Assembly: GCA_015490175.1 (NCBI GenBank)
Contig: WFYJ01000287.1
Span: 1 to 52,532, forward strand
Origin: Saprospiraceae bacterium
Lineage (GTDB): Bacteria; Bacteroidota; Bacteroidia; Chitinophagales; Saprospiraceae
Direction of reading: 5' to 3'
DNA: 52,532 nucleotides
Shown: positions 7,645 to 16,040 of the stretch, in pieces
Position numbering within the stretch: position 1 is the stretch's first letter
Layout of the letters: the number at the start of each line of letters is the position of its first letter
Made by a program: the position numbers and the translations under genes
The notes under the pieces: generated by a model
The model's input: the letters and a program-made list of their open reading frames with translations, nothing else
Database searches by the model: none
What the model was told of the DNA's origin: nothing

Positions 7645-10287
7645 ATGAAAGACTCGCGAACGATTCGGCAGACATTTCTGGACTTTTTTGCCGCCAAGGG
7701 GCACAAGATCGTGCCTTCGGCCCCGATCGTGAACAAGGACGACCCCACGCTCATGTTCACCAACGCGGGCATGAACCAGTTCAAGGACTATTTCCTCGGC
7801 ACGCGCGAGCCGGAATATCGGCGCGTGGCCGACACGCAGAAGTGCCTGCGCGTCAGCGGCAAGCACAACGACCTGGAAGAGGTGGGCCGCGACGGTTACC
7901 ACCACACCATGTTCGAGATGCTGGGCAACTGGTCTTTTGGCGACTACTTCAAGAAGGAAGCCATCGCCTGGGCTTGGGAACTGCTCACGGAGGTGTACGG
8001 CATCGACAGGGATCGCCTTTACGTGACGGTCTTCGAGGGGGCGCCCGACGAGGGCCTCGAACGCGACGACGAATCGGCCGACATCTGGAAGCGGTACGTG
8101 CCTGCCGAGCGCATCCTTTATTTCGGCAAGAAAGACAACTTCTGGGAGATGGGCGACCAGGGCCCGTGTGGTCCCTGTTCGGAAATACACGTGGATCTGC
8201 GCTCCGACGAGGAGCGGCAACGCTGCGACGCGCGCGAGCTGGTCAATGCCGACGATCCGCAGGTCATCGAGCTGTGGAACCTGGTATTCATCCAGTTCAA
8301 CCGCAAGGCCGATGGCACGCTGGAGCCGCTGCCGGCCCGCCACGTCGATACGGGTATGGGTTTCGAGCGCCTGTGCATGGTGTTGCAGGGCAAACTGTCG
8401 AGCTACGATACCGACGTGTTTGCCCCGCTCATTCGCGCCATCGAGCAGGCTTCGGGCAAGACCTACACGGCCAGCTATGCACCCGATGCCCATACCGACA
8501 TTGCCATGCGCGTGGTGGCCGACCACATCCGCGCCGTCTCGTTTGCCATTGCCGACGGTCAGTTGCCCGGCAACACCGGGGCCGGTTACGTCATCCGCCG
8601 CATCTTGCGGCGCGCCGTGCGCTACTATTACAGCTTCCTCGACATCAGACAGCCTTTCCTGTGCAAGCTGGTGCCCGTGCTGGCCGACCAGTTCGACGGC
8701 GTCTTCCCTGAGCTCAGGGCTCAGCAGGAGCAGGTGGCCCGCGTGATCGAGGGCGAGGAAAAGGCCTTCCTCAACACGCTCGAAAACGGCTTGCGCCGCT
8801 TCGACACGCTCGAAGTCAAAGACGGCGTCATTTCGGGCCAGGATGCCTTCGAGCTTTACGACACCTACGGCTTCCCCATCGATCTGACGCGCCTCATCGC
8901 TGAGGAACGCGGGCTGAGGGTCGATGAGGCGGGCTTTGAAAAGGCACTCCAGCAGCAAAAGGAACGCTCGCGGGCCGCTGCGCAAAAAACGGTCGGCGAC
9001 TGGACGGTACTTGCCGAGGTGGACGACGTGGCCTTCGTCGGCTACGACACCCTCACGGTCGACGACGCGCGCATCGTGCGCTACCGCACCGTCAAGACCA
9101 GGAAAGGAGTGGAATACCACGTGGTGCTTGACAAGACGCCTTTCTATGCCGAGAGCGGCGGCCAGCGCGGCGATCGCGGCTGGCTGACCGTGGGCGATGA
9201 GCGCATCCGCGTGCGCGACACCCAGAAAGAAAACGACCTCATCGTCCACATCGTCGAGCGCCTTCCGGCAAATCCCGAAGCCCGCGTGCGTGCCGAAGTG
9301 GACGCCCGGCGCCGCCAGGCCACCTCGGCCAACCATTCGGCCACGCACCTGATGCACGCAGCCCTGCACCGCGTGCTCGGCAGCCATGCCCTGCAGAAGG
9401 GCCAGGACGTGGACGACCGCCGCATCCGTTTCGACTTCGCGCATTTCCAGAAGCTGACCAAAGAGGAGATCGCCGAGATCGAGCGCATCGTCAATGAGAA
9501 AATCCGCGCGGACATCCCGCTCGAAGAAGCGCGCGACATCCCCATCGAGGAGGCGAAAAAGGCCGGCGCCATGATGCTCTTCGGTGAAAAATACGGCGAG
9601 CGCGTGCGCATGATCACTTTCGATCCCGAGTTTTCGCGCGAGCTGTGCGGCGGCACGCACGTGCCTTCCACCGGCCGCATCGGGCTGTTCAAGATCGTGG
9701 GCGAAACGAGTGTGGCTGCGGGCATCCGCCGTATCGAGGCCGTGACGGCCGAAAATGCCGAGCAATGGCTCAAAGAGCAGCTCGACGAGCTGCAGCAGGT
9801 GCGTGCCCTCTTCAAGAATCCGAAACGACTGGTCCAGCAGGTCGAAGCCGTGCTCGAAGAGAACCGCAAGCTGCGCAAGGAGGTCGAACAACTGCAGGCA
9901 GCCCGCGCCACGGCACTCAAGGGCGAGCTCAAGCAGCAGGCCGTCCAGGTCAACGGTTACCACCTGCTCGTGGCGCGCGTGCCGCTCGACGACGGCAACG
10001 CCCTCAAGACGCTGGCCCATCAGCTCGAAAAAGAGCTGGCGCCTGCCGTCATCGTGCTGGGCGCCGTGGTGAAGAACAAGCCGCAACTGCTCGTGCTCAT
10101 CAGCCGCAACCTGACGGAGCAGTATCCCACGCTGCATGCCGGCCAACTGGTGCGCGAGCTGGCTGCCTTCATCAAGGGGGGCGGCGGCGGACAACCCTTC
10201 CTCGCTACGGCCGGTGGCAAGGATGTGAGCGGCCTCGACCAGGCACTCGAAGCAGCGCGCAAGAAGCTGGAAAGGGCGGCCTCCTGA
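7645..10287 (+). CDS. alaS: Alanine-tRNA ligase
   Basis: Cytosolic class II enzyme charging tRNA-Ala. The 880-residue protein has the full family layout: catalytic domain (TNAGMNQFKDYFLGT; HHTMFEMLGNWSFGDYFKKE; GFERLCMVLQG), the editing/zinc domain with HSATHLMHAALHR and ELCGGTHV, and a C-terminal coiled coil and oligomerisation domain ending in GGGGGQPFLATAGG. I chose the ATG at 7645 (MKDSRTIRQTFLDFF) because the family normally begins there; the in-frame extension to 7564 crosses a stem-loop and repeat edge. The gene is monocistronic and convergent with the lipoprotein operon, with a strong shared terminator. Confidence 0.98.
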   Translation: MKDSRTIRQTFLDFFAAKGHKIVPSAPIVNKDDPTLMFTNAGMNQFKDYFLGTREPEYRRVADTQKCLRVSGKHNDLEEVGRDGYHHTMFEMLGNWSFGDYFKKEAIAWAWELLTEVYGIDRDRLYVTVFEGAPDEGLERDDESADIWKRYVPAERILYFGKKDNFWEMGDQGPCGPCSEIHVDLRSDEERQRCDARELVNADDPQVIELWNLVFIQFNRKADGTLEPLPARHVDTGMGFERLCMVLQGKLSSYDTDVFAPLIRAIEQASGKTYTASYAPDAHTDIAMRVVADHIRAVSFAIADGQLPGNTGAGYVIRRILRRAVRYYYSFLDIRQPFLCKLVPVLADQFDGVFPELRAQQEQVARVIEGEEKAFLNTLENGLRRFDTLEVKDGVISGQDAFELYDTYGFPIDLTRLIAEERGLRVDEAGFEKALQQQKERSRAAAQKTVGDWTVLAEVDDVAFVGYDTLTVDDARIVRYRTVKTRKGVEYHVVLDKTPFYAESGGQRGDRGWLTVGDERIRVRDTQKENDLIVHIVERLPANPEARVRAEVDARRRQATSANHSATHLMHAALHRVLGSHALQKGQDVDDRRIRFDFAHFQKLTKEEIAEIERIVNEKIRADIPLEEARDIPIEEAKKAGAMMLFGEKYGERVRMITFDPEFSRELCGGTHVPSTGRIGLFKIVGETSVAAGIRRIEAVTAENAEQWLKEQLDELQQVRALFKNPKRLVQQVEAVLEENRKLRKEVEQLQAARATALKGELKQQAVQVNGYHLLVARVPLDDGNALKTLAHQLEKELAPAVIVLGAVVKNKPQLLVLISRNLTEQYPTLHAGQLVRELAAFIKGGGGGQPFLATAGGKDVSGLDQALEAARKKLERAAS

Positions 10288-10310
10288 AACAGCCGGCAAT
10301 GAAAAAAGTC

Positions 10311-10347
10311 AGGGCCATGTGCACCGCGCACATGGCCCTTGTTTCTT
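10311..10347. terminator. Bidirectional terminator between alaS and the sigma-factor operon
   Basis: AGGGCCATGTGC (10311-10322) pairs perfectly with GCACATGGCCCT (10328-10339) around a 5-base loop. TGTTTCTTT follows on the plus strand, and an A run (10302-10307) precedes, giving a T run on the minus strand. Confidence 0.85.
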
Positions 10348-10375
10348 TGGCGGCGAGGCCGGATCCTGTGGCCGC

Positions 10376-11539
10376 TCATTCCAGGCGGGCCACGGCGATA
10401 TGGGCCGAATGGAGCACCACCTGCCGGCTGTGGCCCAACGCGTCGTACACCACCACCTTTCCAGTCAGGCTCATCTCTGTGGTCGGCATGCCCTGATCGT
10501 TGTCGAGATAAGGTTGCGCACCCGATATCCAGAGCACGGCATCGTCGGGCTGGGGACCCAGCGTGGTGGAGTAGAGCGTACCCGCATCATCCACGTACCA
10601 CACTTCGACCAACCCGACACCATCGCTGAAGGGTACCTCGTCGAACCATATCGTGTCGATGCCGGGCGTGCTCGTAAAGCGGGCCAGGCAGAAGGAAGGC
10701 TCATCACTGCTCTGTATGTCAAGCACCTCGATGCAGAGGGATGCATACACCTGCGCCAGCGTATCCTCGATGTGGACGCACTGAACGCCCTCGTCCAGTA
10801 CGATGTTGAAGGGGCCGACGAGGCCGTTGCTCCACATGAAGGCATTGCCCGGCGGGGTGCCGGGGTGCCAGCCGGCCTCCAACTGCCAGGCGCCCGAAGG
10901 CTGTTGGCTGAGCGATACCTGCAAGCCCACGCTGTCGGCCAGAGTCATCTGGGGCGATAGGCGCGTGGTGTAGGTGCTCTGGCAGCCGTTGATGTCGGTG
11001 GTCTCCAGGCTGATCTCGAGCAATTGGTTGCCCGAGGGGATCGGCAGTTCGAGCCGGGGTGTGGTGCGCACATACAGGTCTTCGTCGTTCACGATCCAGC
11101 GGTAGAGCACCGCCGGGCCGGTGGTGCGCGAGGCGGAGGCGTCGAGCCGCAAGACGGGTTGGAACTGGGGCGTGGCGGGCACACTCTCAGCGGAGGCATA
11201 CCAGGGCCCGACCCATTGCCATTCGGCGCCGGTGGCGGGCGCCGTTGGGCCATCCTTTCGGAAAACGAAGCCCAGTGCCGGCCCGCATTCCCTGTCGGGG
11301 CAGGCCAGCGGTGCGAGGGCGCCGCTGCGGCGTTCGCTGCCGCCTTCCACCCAGGCATCGGTATGCATGAACACGCTGTCGACCCCTGCAGCCAGCTCGA
11401 GCAGTACGCCTCCAATGTTTGCTTTCGCAAAAAAGCGGGGCGAGGCAGAGGTGGGCCCTTCCGGCAGTTCGACGGGTCGGCAGCCGACGATCGTCATAAG
11501 GGTTGCGCCAAGCGTCAGGATGAACGGACGAAGGGTCAT
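10376..11539 (-). CDS. Lipoprotein, last gene of the ECF sigma operon
   Basis: A 387-residue protein with a lipoprotein signal (LMTIVGC, Cys 20). The rest looks like beta-rich PKD/Ig-type extracellular modules: FQPVLRLDASASRTTGPAVL with a following YRW resembles a PKD repeat, and TTDINGCQSTYTT resembles the end of a SprB-type module. The start ATG overlaps the stop of the upstream gene by four bases (ATGA), so translation is probably coupled. It is the fourth gene after the T9SS protein, the sigma factor and the anti-sigma-like protein, and may be a surface or periplasmic partner of the regulatory pair. No enzymatic motif was recognised. A TTTGCTTTCGCAAA copy lies at 11418-11431. Confidence 0.8.
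   Translation of the reverse strand: MTLRPFILTLGATLMTIVGCRPVELPEGPTSASPRFFAKANIGGVLLELAAGVDSVFMHTDAWVEGGSERRSGALAPLACPDRECGPALGFVFRKDGPTAPATGAEWQWVGPWYASAESVPATPQFQPVLRLDASASRTTGPAVLYRWIVNDEDLYVRTTPRLELPIPSGNQLLEISLETTDINGCQSTYTTRLSPQMTLADSVGLQVSLSQQPSGAWQLEAGWHPGTPPGNAFMWSNGLVGPFNIVLDEGVQCVHIEDTLAQVYASLCIEVLDIQSSDEPSFCLARFTSTPGIDTIWFDEVPFSDGVGLVEVWYVDDAGTLYSTTLGPQPDDAVLWISGAQPYLDNDQGMPTTEMSLTGKVVVYDALGHSRQVVLHSAHIAVARLE
11418..11431 (-). repeat. GAAA-hairpin motif, class II (TTTGCGAAAGCAAA)
   Basis: Perfect 14-base hairpin word inside the lipoprotein gene, read there as FFAKAN. The same 14-mer is at 15997-16010 and 26841-26854. Confidence 0.8.
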
Positions 11540-12675
11540 TGGTCGGAGTTTTGTACGCGAAGTGATGAAGGCAGGCGAAGCCGGACACCCAGCCAGAGGC
11601 CATTCGGTGCCTGCCCGGGATCGCCATGGACGGCCCCTTGTCCGCGCAGGCCGACCTGTATCCAGGGCGTGAGGGCGTAGCCGTATTGTGCCTGCACCAG
11701 GCCGATGGCCTGCCATGGCGTGCGCGACCATCCTCGCTGCACGGTGTGCCAGCCGCCTGCGGGCGGTGCCCACTCCCATGAACGTTCGTCGAGGCGGCGC
11801 TGCTGCGCCAGCGGCACGAGAGCTCCCAGCCCCGCATACAGGCTGTGGCGGCCCCACTGGCGGCCTGCCCCCACGAAGAGCACGGTGCTGAGCTGGTTTT
11901 CTATGGTGAGACGATACTGCTTCACCGACACTCCGAAAGAATAGGCAGGCAGCGTACGCCAGGCCGGGTAGAGGTGCAGCGGCTCGTAGCGCACCAGCGC
12001 ACCTGTTGTCCATCGCCACTTGCCTGCCAGGCGCCCCTGGCGTTCGATGCCCGCCTGGATCCTGAGCCCCTGGCGCGTCCACCCGCCTTCGCCGATGAGG
12101 TGCCAGCGCAGGAATCGGCGGCCGAGCGCGGAGCGGCGGGCCTGACCCTGGAGCGTGGGAGTTGGCCGCAGCAGGTGCTGCAGCAGGGGCAGGGCCGCAA
12201 GCCGACGTGCAGACCGCGTCGTGTGGGCTTCCGCTTGTGCGCCTTCCTTTTCCGCGGGGGGCGCGGCTGGTATGGCCCGGGGGCTGCTCTGGGTCAATGC
12301 CGGCGCATGGTACCGCCGTGGGGGAGCGCCATGTGCTCGTCGTGGGGCAGGAGGCAGGTGGCCTGCCGCAGTGGCGGACAGCAGCTCTTTGTCCGATGGG
12401 GTGCTCGGGCTCGTGGGCGCCGTCGGCACCGGTATGGGCAGCGCGCCCACTGCTTGTGTGGAGGCGTCATTTGCCGAAAGGCGCAAGAGGCTCCAGCCCC
12501 ACCACACACAGATGCCTGCAGCCACGAGGCCGCCCAACCACCACCAGAGCCACAGCCTGCGCCGTCGCTTGCCGAACAGCTCGGCGGCTACTTCGTCCCA
12601 GCGCTCGGGTTCGTAGGGAAACTCGCGGTTTCCCAACTGCTCGCGGAAAAGCCTGTCTATATCGTGCTCAGCCAT
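11536..12675 (-). CDS. Membrane protein: anti-sigma-like N-terminus plus barrel-like C-terminal domain
   Basis: A 379-residue protein starting MAEHDIDRLFREQL. The first 45 residues form a short cytoplasmic acidic/helical segment ending in GKRRRR, followed by one Trp-rich membrane helix (about 46-68), a long Pro/Ala-rich linker (to about 170) and a C-terminal half of alternating strands (LSTVLFVGAGRQWG, SLYAGLGALVPL, YGYALTPWIQVGLRG) like an outer-membrane beta domain. The arrangement and its place directly after an ECF sigma gene suggest an anti-sigma factor that spans the periplasm. The ATG at 12675 overlaps the sigma gene by 8 bases; a longer start at 12708 would overlap more. No standard anti-sigma domain was recognised, so the role is inferred from context. 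Confidence 0.75.
   Translation of the reverse strand: MAEHDIDRLFREQLGNREFPYEPERWDEVAAELFGKRRRRLWLWWWLGGLVAAGICVWWGWSLLRLSANDASTQAVGALPIPVPTAPTSPSTPSDKELLSATAAGHLPPAPRRAHGAPPRRYHAPALTQSSPRAIPAAPPAEKEGAQAEAHTTRSARRLAALPLLQHLLRPTPTLQGQARRSALGRRFLRWHLIGEGGWTRQGLRIQAGIERQGRLAGKWRWTTGALVRYEPLHLYPAWRTLPAYSFGVSVKQYRLTIENQLSTVLFVGAGRQWGRHSLYAGLGALVPLAQQRRLDERSWEWAPPAGGWHTVQRGWSRTPWQAIGLVQAQYGYALTPWIQVGLRGQGAVHGDPGQAPNGLWLGVRLRLPSSLRVQNSDQ
12470..12482 (+). repeat. GAAA-hairpin motif, class I
   Basis: Exact TTTGCCGAAAGGC opposite the coding strand of the anti-sigma-like gene, where it is read as RLSAND, just after the membrane helix. Confidence 0.85.
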
Positions 12676-13219
12676 GATGCTTTTTTTTCGTGGTGGGTTG
12701 CAAACCAAGAATTTCGGCCAGTTTTTTTCGGGCTTCCATCAGATGCCAGCGCGAGGTGGCCGGACTCATGTCCAGCATCCTGGCGATCTCGGTGTGGTCG
12801 TAGCCGTCGATGGCGTACAGGTTGAACACCGTGCGCGTCATGGGCGGCAGTTGGTGCAGGGCCAGCTCGAGTCGTTCGGCTTCCATGCGATCGAGCGCCT
12901 CGTTGGGTACCGACCTGCTGCCCACATCGGCGGCCGACAGTTCGGCAAAGTGGTCGCGGCGACGACGCCACTCGTCGATCAGGTAGTTGATCGTCACTCT
13001 TTTCGTCCATGCCTCGAAGGGCACTTCCTCGCGGTACTTGTCGAGGTGCTGCACGATCTTCAGGAAGGCGCCATTGTGGGCGGCCCGCACCTCGTCCTCG
13101 CTGCGGCGGTAGCGCCGGCACAGGCCCATCACCAGGCTGAACGTCAGCCGGTGCAGGTGTTCCAGTGCGCGCCGGTCGTGGCGGCGGCAGCGGTCCAGAA
13201 GGCCTTCAGGTAGCTGCAT
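12668..13219 (-). CDS. ECF-type RNA polymerase sigma factor
   Basis: Directs RNA polymerase to a dedicated promoter set. Region 2 is visible in VPFEAWTKRVTINYLIDEWR and region 4 in LPPMTRTVFNLYAIDGY followed by DHTEIARMLDMSPATSRWHL, the helix-turn-helix that reads the -35 element. About 183 residues from the ATG at 13219 (MQLPEGLLDRCRRHD), typical for ECF factors; alternative starts are ATG 13246 and GTG 13273, which abuts the stop of the upstream gene. It is transcribed from the T9SS protein gene and overlaps the anti-sigma-like gene downstream. The usual logic would be release of sigma by the membrane partner after an envelope signal. No N-terminal regulatory domain is present. Confidence 0.93.
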   Translation of the reverse strand: MQLPEGLLDRCRRHDRRALEHLHRLTFSLVMGLCRRYRRSEDEVRAAHNGAFLKIVQHLDKYREEVPFEAWTKRVTINYLIDEWRRRRDHFAELSAADVGSRSVPNEALDRMEAERLELALHQLPPMTRTVFNLYAIDGYDHTEIARMLDMSPATSRWHLMEARKKLAEILGLQPTTKKKHHG

Positions 13220-13273
13220 GTGCTGGCCAATGGCGGCAGAGCCCATGGGAGGGCCCTGCCATGAGGTAATCAC

Positions 13274-15823
13274 TTATTGCTTCACGAAGCGCAGTGTGTG
13301 CACAAAGCCATCGGTGGCCGCCTGCAGGAAATAGATGCCTTTCGGCAAATGCTGTGCGGGCACGGTCCAGATTTGTTTGCCCGCAGGGGCAGCCATCTGC
13401 TGCTGCCACCTGAGGCGGCCCGTGGCGTCGAAGACCCGCAGCTGTACCGGGCCGGCCTGTGCCAGCGTTGCCTCCAGTCTCAACCTGCCCGAGGTGGGGT
13501 TTGGCGAAAGCCGGAGCTGGGCGACCCGCGCCACTTCGTCGGTTCCGGTAATGAAAGTGCCGTCGTCGCCCACTTCGAAGGCTACCTGGACGGTGGGCTG
13601 GTCGGGGCCGAGCGTGATCCACTGTCGGGCTTGCTCCCGGCCCGGAATTTCGAGTACCAGCTCGTAGGTGCCCCAGGGCAAGCCTTCGAAGCGGAAGTGG
13701 CCTGTGGCATCGGTAGCGCGCCATTGCAGCGGCTGGCCGGCAGCATCGTAGAGCAGCAGCGTCACTCCGGCCAGGGGGGCGTCGTGCTCTGGCTCGTCGC
13801 CCGGACGAAAGCCATCGGTAGCGCCGACGTAGCCTTCGATGGCGCCCGGCCCGTCGAGCGGCGTGGCCGCGAAGAGGTACACGTCATAGCTGTGCGATGG
13901 GCCGAAGGTCGGCACTTCGAACGTCGCTGCGTCCTGCCATTCCAGCGCATGGAAGTGATAGGTGGGCAAGAGCGTCGTGTCGTAGGGAATGACGCGCACG
14001 AGGTACAGGCCCCACGGCTGGTCGCCAAAGTCGTAGAAGGGTGCGTTCAGGGCCATGCTCAGGGCCACGGTATCGGTCCGCACGAGCGAGTCAAATTCGT
14101 TCCACTGCCACAGCTCTGCCCGGCCCGGAATGTAGATCGGCCAGCTGATGGAGTCGGCCGAGTACACCCAACCCTGTATGCCGAAGTTGATCTGGGGCAT
14201 ACCGGTGACGACGTTGTCGGTCGCAGTGCATCCGGTGGCATCGGTGATGGTGACGCTGACCTGGGCATTGCTGAGGAAAGGAATGAGCTGGGTGGTGTCG
14301 CCGGTGCTCCACAGATAAGCGAAGGGAGGTGAGCCTGCCGGGACGGCCTGCAGCCACAGCGCGCCCATGTCCTGTACCACTGCGATGTCGGCCCAGCAGT
14401 CGGGCAGCTCGAGCCAGGCGCAAGCCGTGTCGGTACAGCCGAAGAAGTCGGTGAGCACCACGCACCACTCGCCTTCCTGGTCGGCAAAAAGGTAAGCGCT
14501 CCCCTCGAATACTTCCCCATCCGGTGCGATCCATTCGAAGGTGTAGGGCGGCACGCCACCCGAGCCCATGGCCCACATCGAGGTGCCGTCCATATAGATG
14601 GTGTCGTTGACCGTCAGGCTCACGTGGCACGGCTCGGCCGGGGTCAGATCCCTGCAGGCCTCGGCCGCACAGCCCACGGCATCGGTCACGGTGACGCAAT
14701 AGATGCCGGGCGTGTCGGGGAAGATGATGTCCTCGGTCGAGCCCGTGTTCCACTGATAGCTGTAGGGCGGGAATCCGCTGGCGGCAGCAAACAGGCCATT
14801 GGTGGCGGGCGCCATCACCAGCTCGACGGTGCATGCCGCCAGGTCGATACAGTCGGTGGCCACGCAGCCATAGGATGAGGTGATGGTGACGCAGTAGCTG
14901 CTCTGGCTCGGGTCGATGGCGATCGAAGGGGTCGCGGCGCCATTGCTCCACAGGTAGGTGGTCAGGCCCGGACTGCCGCCCACCGTGGCATGGAGCCAGG
15001 TGCCGTTCTGCACCACCTCGATTTCTACCCAGCAACTGTCACTGTAGGCGCTCGGGTCGAACCACACGCAGGTGTCTGCCGTGCAGCCGGTGGCATCGGT
15101 GATGGTGAGGCAGTAGGTGCCCTGGCCATTGGGCATCAGCACGGGGCCGGTGGAGCCGTCGGACCACAGGTAGGCGACAGGCTCGGCGCCCCAGGCATTG
15201 GCGATGATGGCATCGGGCAGCACGTCGAGCTGGAGGCCGCAGTCGGTGCTGTCGGTGCCGATGGTATGGCAGGCCGTGGCCACGCACTCGATCGAGTCGG
15301 TGATGGTGACGCACCAGGTGCCTTCGCCCTGCACCGCGATGGAGGGGCTGACGTATCCGTTCGACCAGACATAGCTGAACGGCGGCGTGCCCTGCGGAAT
15401 GGCCGTGAGCGTGGTGGCCGTGCCGTCGGGTGTGGGCTGCGCTTCGATCGAGGCCGAGCACAGCGGCTGGGAGGGACAGGTGAAATCGGCGACGAGCTCG
15501 GTATGGTTGGGCCACCAGCTCAGCAATTGGAGGTTGGCGCCACCGGGGCCCCACGGACAATCCCATACCGTCACAAAGACAGTGCCCTGTGTCAGGTTTG
15601 CGGGCACTTCGATCCAGTCTTCGTAGTAGCCGTTGGCGTCGGTAGGCACTTCGTTGTAGTAGAAAAAGCCCATGAGCGAGTCGGTAAAGATGGCCACGGG
15701 CGTGCCCTCAACCGGCTCGCCGTCGTCGTAGAGCACGTGGCCCGAGACGTGGATGGTGAGGGTCTGGGCGGATGCCGCAAACAGTGTCGAGCACAGGATT
15801 AGCAGGAGTAAGGGGTATTTCAT
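13274..15823 (-). CDS. T9SS-exported protein with six SprB-like modules
   Basis: An 849-residue secreted protein. It has a signal peptide (MKYPLLLLILCSTLFAASAQ), a carboxypeptidase-regulatory-like domain (about 22-115), then six repeats of about 70 residues, each with a YxWSNG- or YLWSTG-type word and a Cys-containing end such as WCVTITDSIECVATACHT or YCVTVTDAVGCAAEACRD. A second regulatory-like/SdrD_B-type domain (AIEGYVGATDGFRPGDE) follows, and a type A T9SS sorting domain closes it (LSPNPTSGRL to HLPKGIYFLQA). It should be displayed or released at the cell surface. Being first in an operon with an ECF sigma factor is unusual for such cargo and may mean it is the sensed or regulated product. 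Confidence 0.9.
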   Translation of the reverse strand: MKYPLLLLILCSTLFAASAQTLTIHVSGHVLYDDGEPVEGTPVAIFTDSLMGFFYYNEVPTDANGYYEDWIEVPANLTQGTVFVTVWDCPWGPGGANLQLLSWWPNHTELVADFTCPSQPLCSASIEAQPTPDGTATTLTAIPQGTPPFSYVWSNGYVSPSIAVQGEGTWCVTITDSIECVATACHTIGTDSTDCGLQLDVLPDAIIANAWGAEPVAYLWSDGSTGPVLMPNGQGTYCLTITDATGCTADTCVWFDPSAYSDSCWVEIEVVQNGTWLHATVGGSPGLTTYLWSNGAATPSIAIDPSQSSYCVTITSSYGCVATDCIDLAACTVELVMAPATNGLFAAASGFPPYSYQWNTGSTEDIIFPDTPGIYCVTVTDAVGCAAEACRDLTPAEPCHVSLTVNDTIYMDGTSMWAMGSGGVPPYTFEWIAPDGEVFEGSAYLFADQEGEWCVVLTDFFGCTDTACAWLELPDCWADIAVVQDMGALWLQAVPAGSPPFAYLWSTGDTTQLIPFLSNAQVSVTITDATGCTATDNVVTGMPQINFGIQGWVYSADSISWPIYIPGRAELWQWNEFDSLVRTDTVALSMALNAPFYDFGDQPWGLYLVRVIPYDTTLLPTYHFHALEWQDAATFEVPTFGPSHSYDVYLFAATPLDGPGAIEGYVGATDGFRPGDEPEHDAPLAGVTLLLYDAAGQPLQWRATDATGHFRFEGLPWGTYELVLEIPGREQARQWITLGPDQPTVQVAFEVGDDGTFITGTDEVARVAQLRLSPNPTSGRLRLEATLAQAGPVQLRVFDATGRLRWQQQMAAPAGKQIWTVPAQHLPKGIYFLQAATDGFVHTLRFVKQ
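13337..13349 (-). repeat. GAAA-hairpin motif, class I
   Basis: Minus-strand copy within the sorting domain, read as HLPKGI. Here the protein motif LPKG could itself explain the word. Confidence 0.7.
13501..13513 (+). repeat. GAAA-hairpin motif, class III (TTTGGCGAAAGCC)
   Basis: Stem swapped to GGC/GCC with the same GAAA loop, opposite the codons for LSPN in the sorting domain. Confidence 0.6.
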
Positions 15824-15921
15824 CTGGCTGGTTTTTGATTGAAGATAAGGATGCGTGAAAAACCCTGGTTACCTGCCTTCACGGCAAAACAGACCGCTGC
15901 GTTGGGTCGGGAAGGGCATTA

Positions 15922-15934
15922 TTTGCCGAAAGGC
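15922..15934 (+). repeat. GAAA-hairpin motif, class I
   Basis: Exact copy in the 217-base divergent gap between the T9SS operon and smc, 63 bases upstream of a class II copy. Confidence 0.85.
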
Positions 15935-15996
15935 GCAAACTCTTGCAGCTCTTGGCCATCGGAATGCGGGCCGGGTAATTGGCGGGCGGGCTGTAT

Positions 15997-16010
15997 TTTG
16001 CGAAAGCAAA
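15997..16010 (+). repeat. GAAA-hairpin motif, class II (TTTGCGAAAGCAAA)
   Basis: Perfect hairpin word 30 bases upstream of the smc ATG. Its TTTG lies 26 bases before the -7 box, a little far for a -33 element. Confidence 0.8.
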
Positions 16011-16026
16011 AAAAGGCGCAACGGAA

Positions 16027-16034
16027 TATCTTTG
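16027..16034 (+). promoter_or_regulatory. -7 box of smc (TATCTTTG)
   Basis: Matches TAnnTTTG exactly and ends six bases before the ATG, which predicts a leaderless or nearly leaderless transcript. Confidence 0.5.
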
Positions 16035-16040
16035 CCGGCC

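Noticed and set aside
13337-13349. Explaining the word only by the conserved LPKG of T9SS tails
   Set aside because: It accounts for this copy and perhaps the NUDIX one, but not for the intergenic copies or those read as LSAN, FRQ and FAER.
15855-16040. N-terminal extension of smc
   Set aside because: It would translate both hairpin motifs and the promoter box; the family starts at MRLKTIEIKGFKSF.
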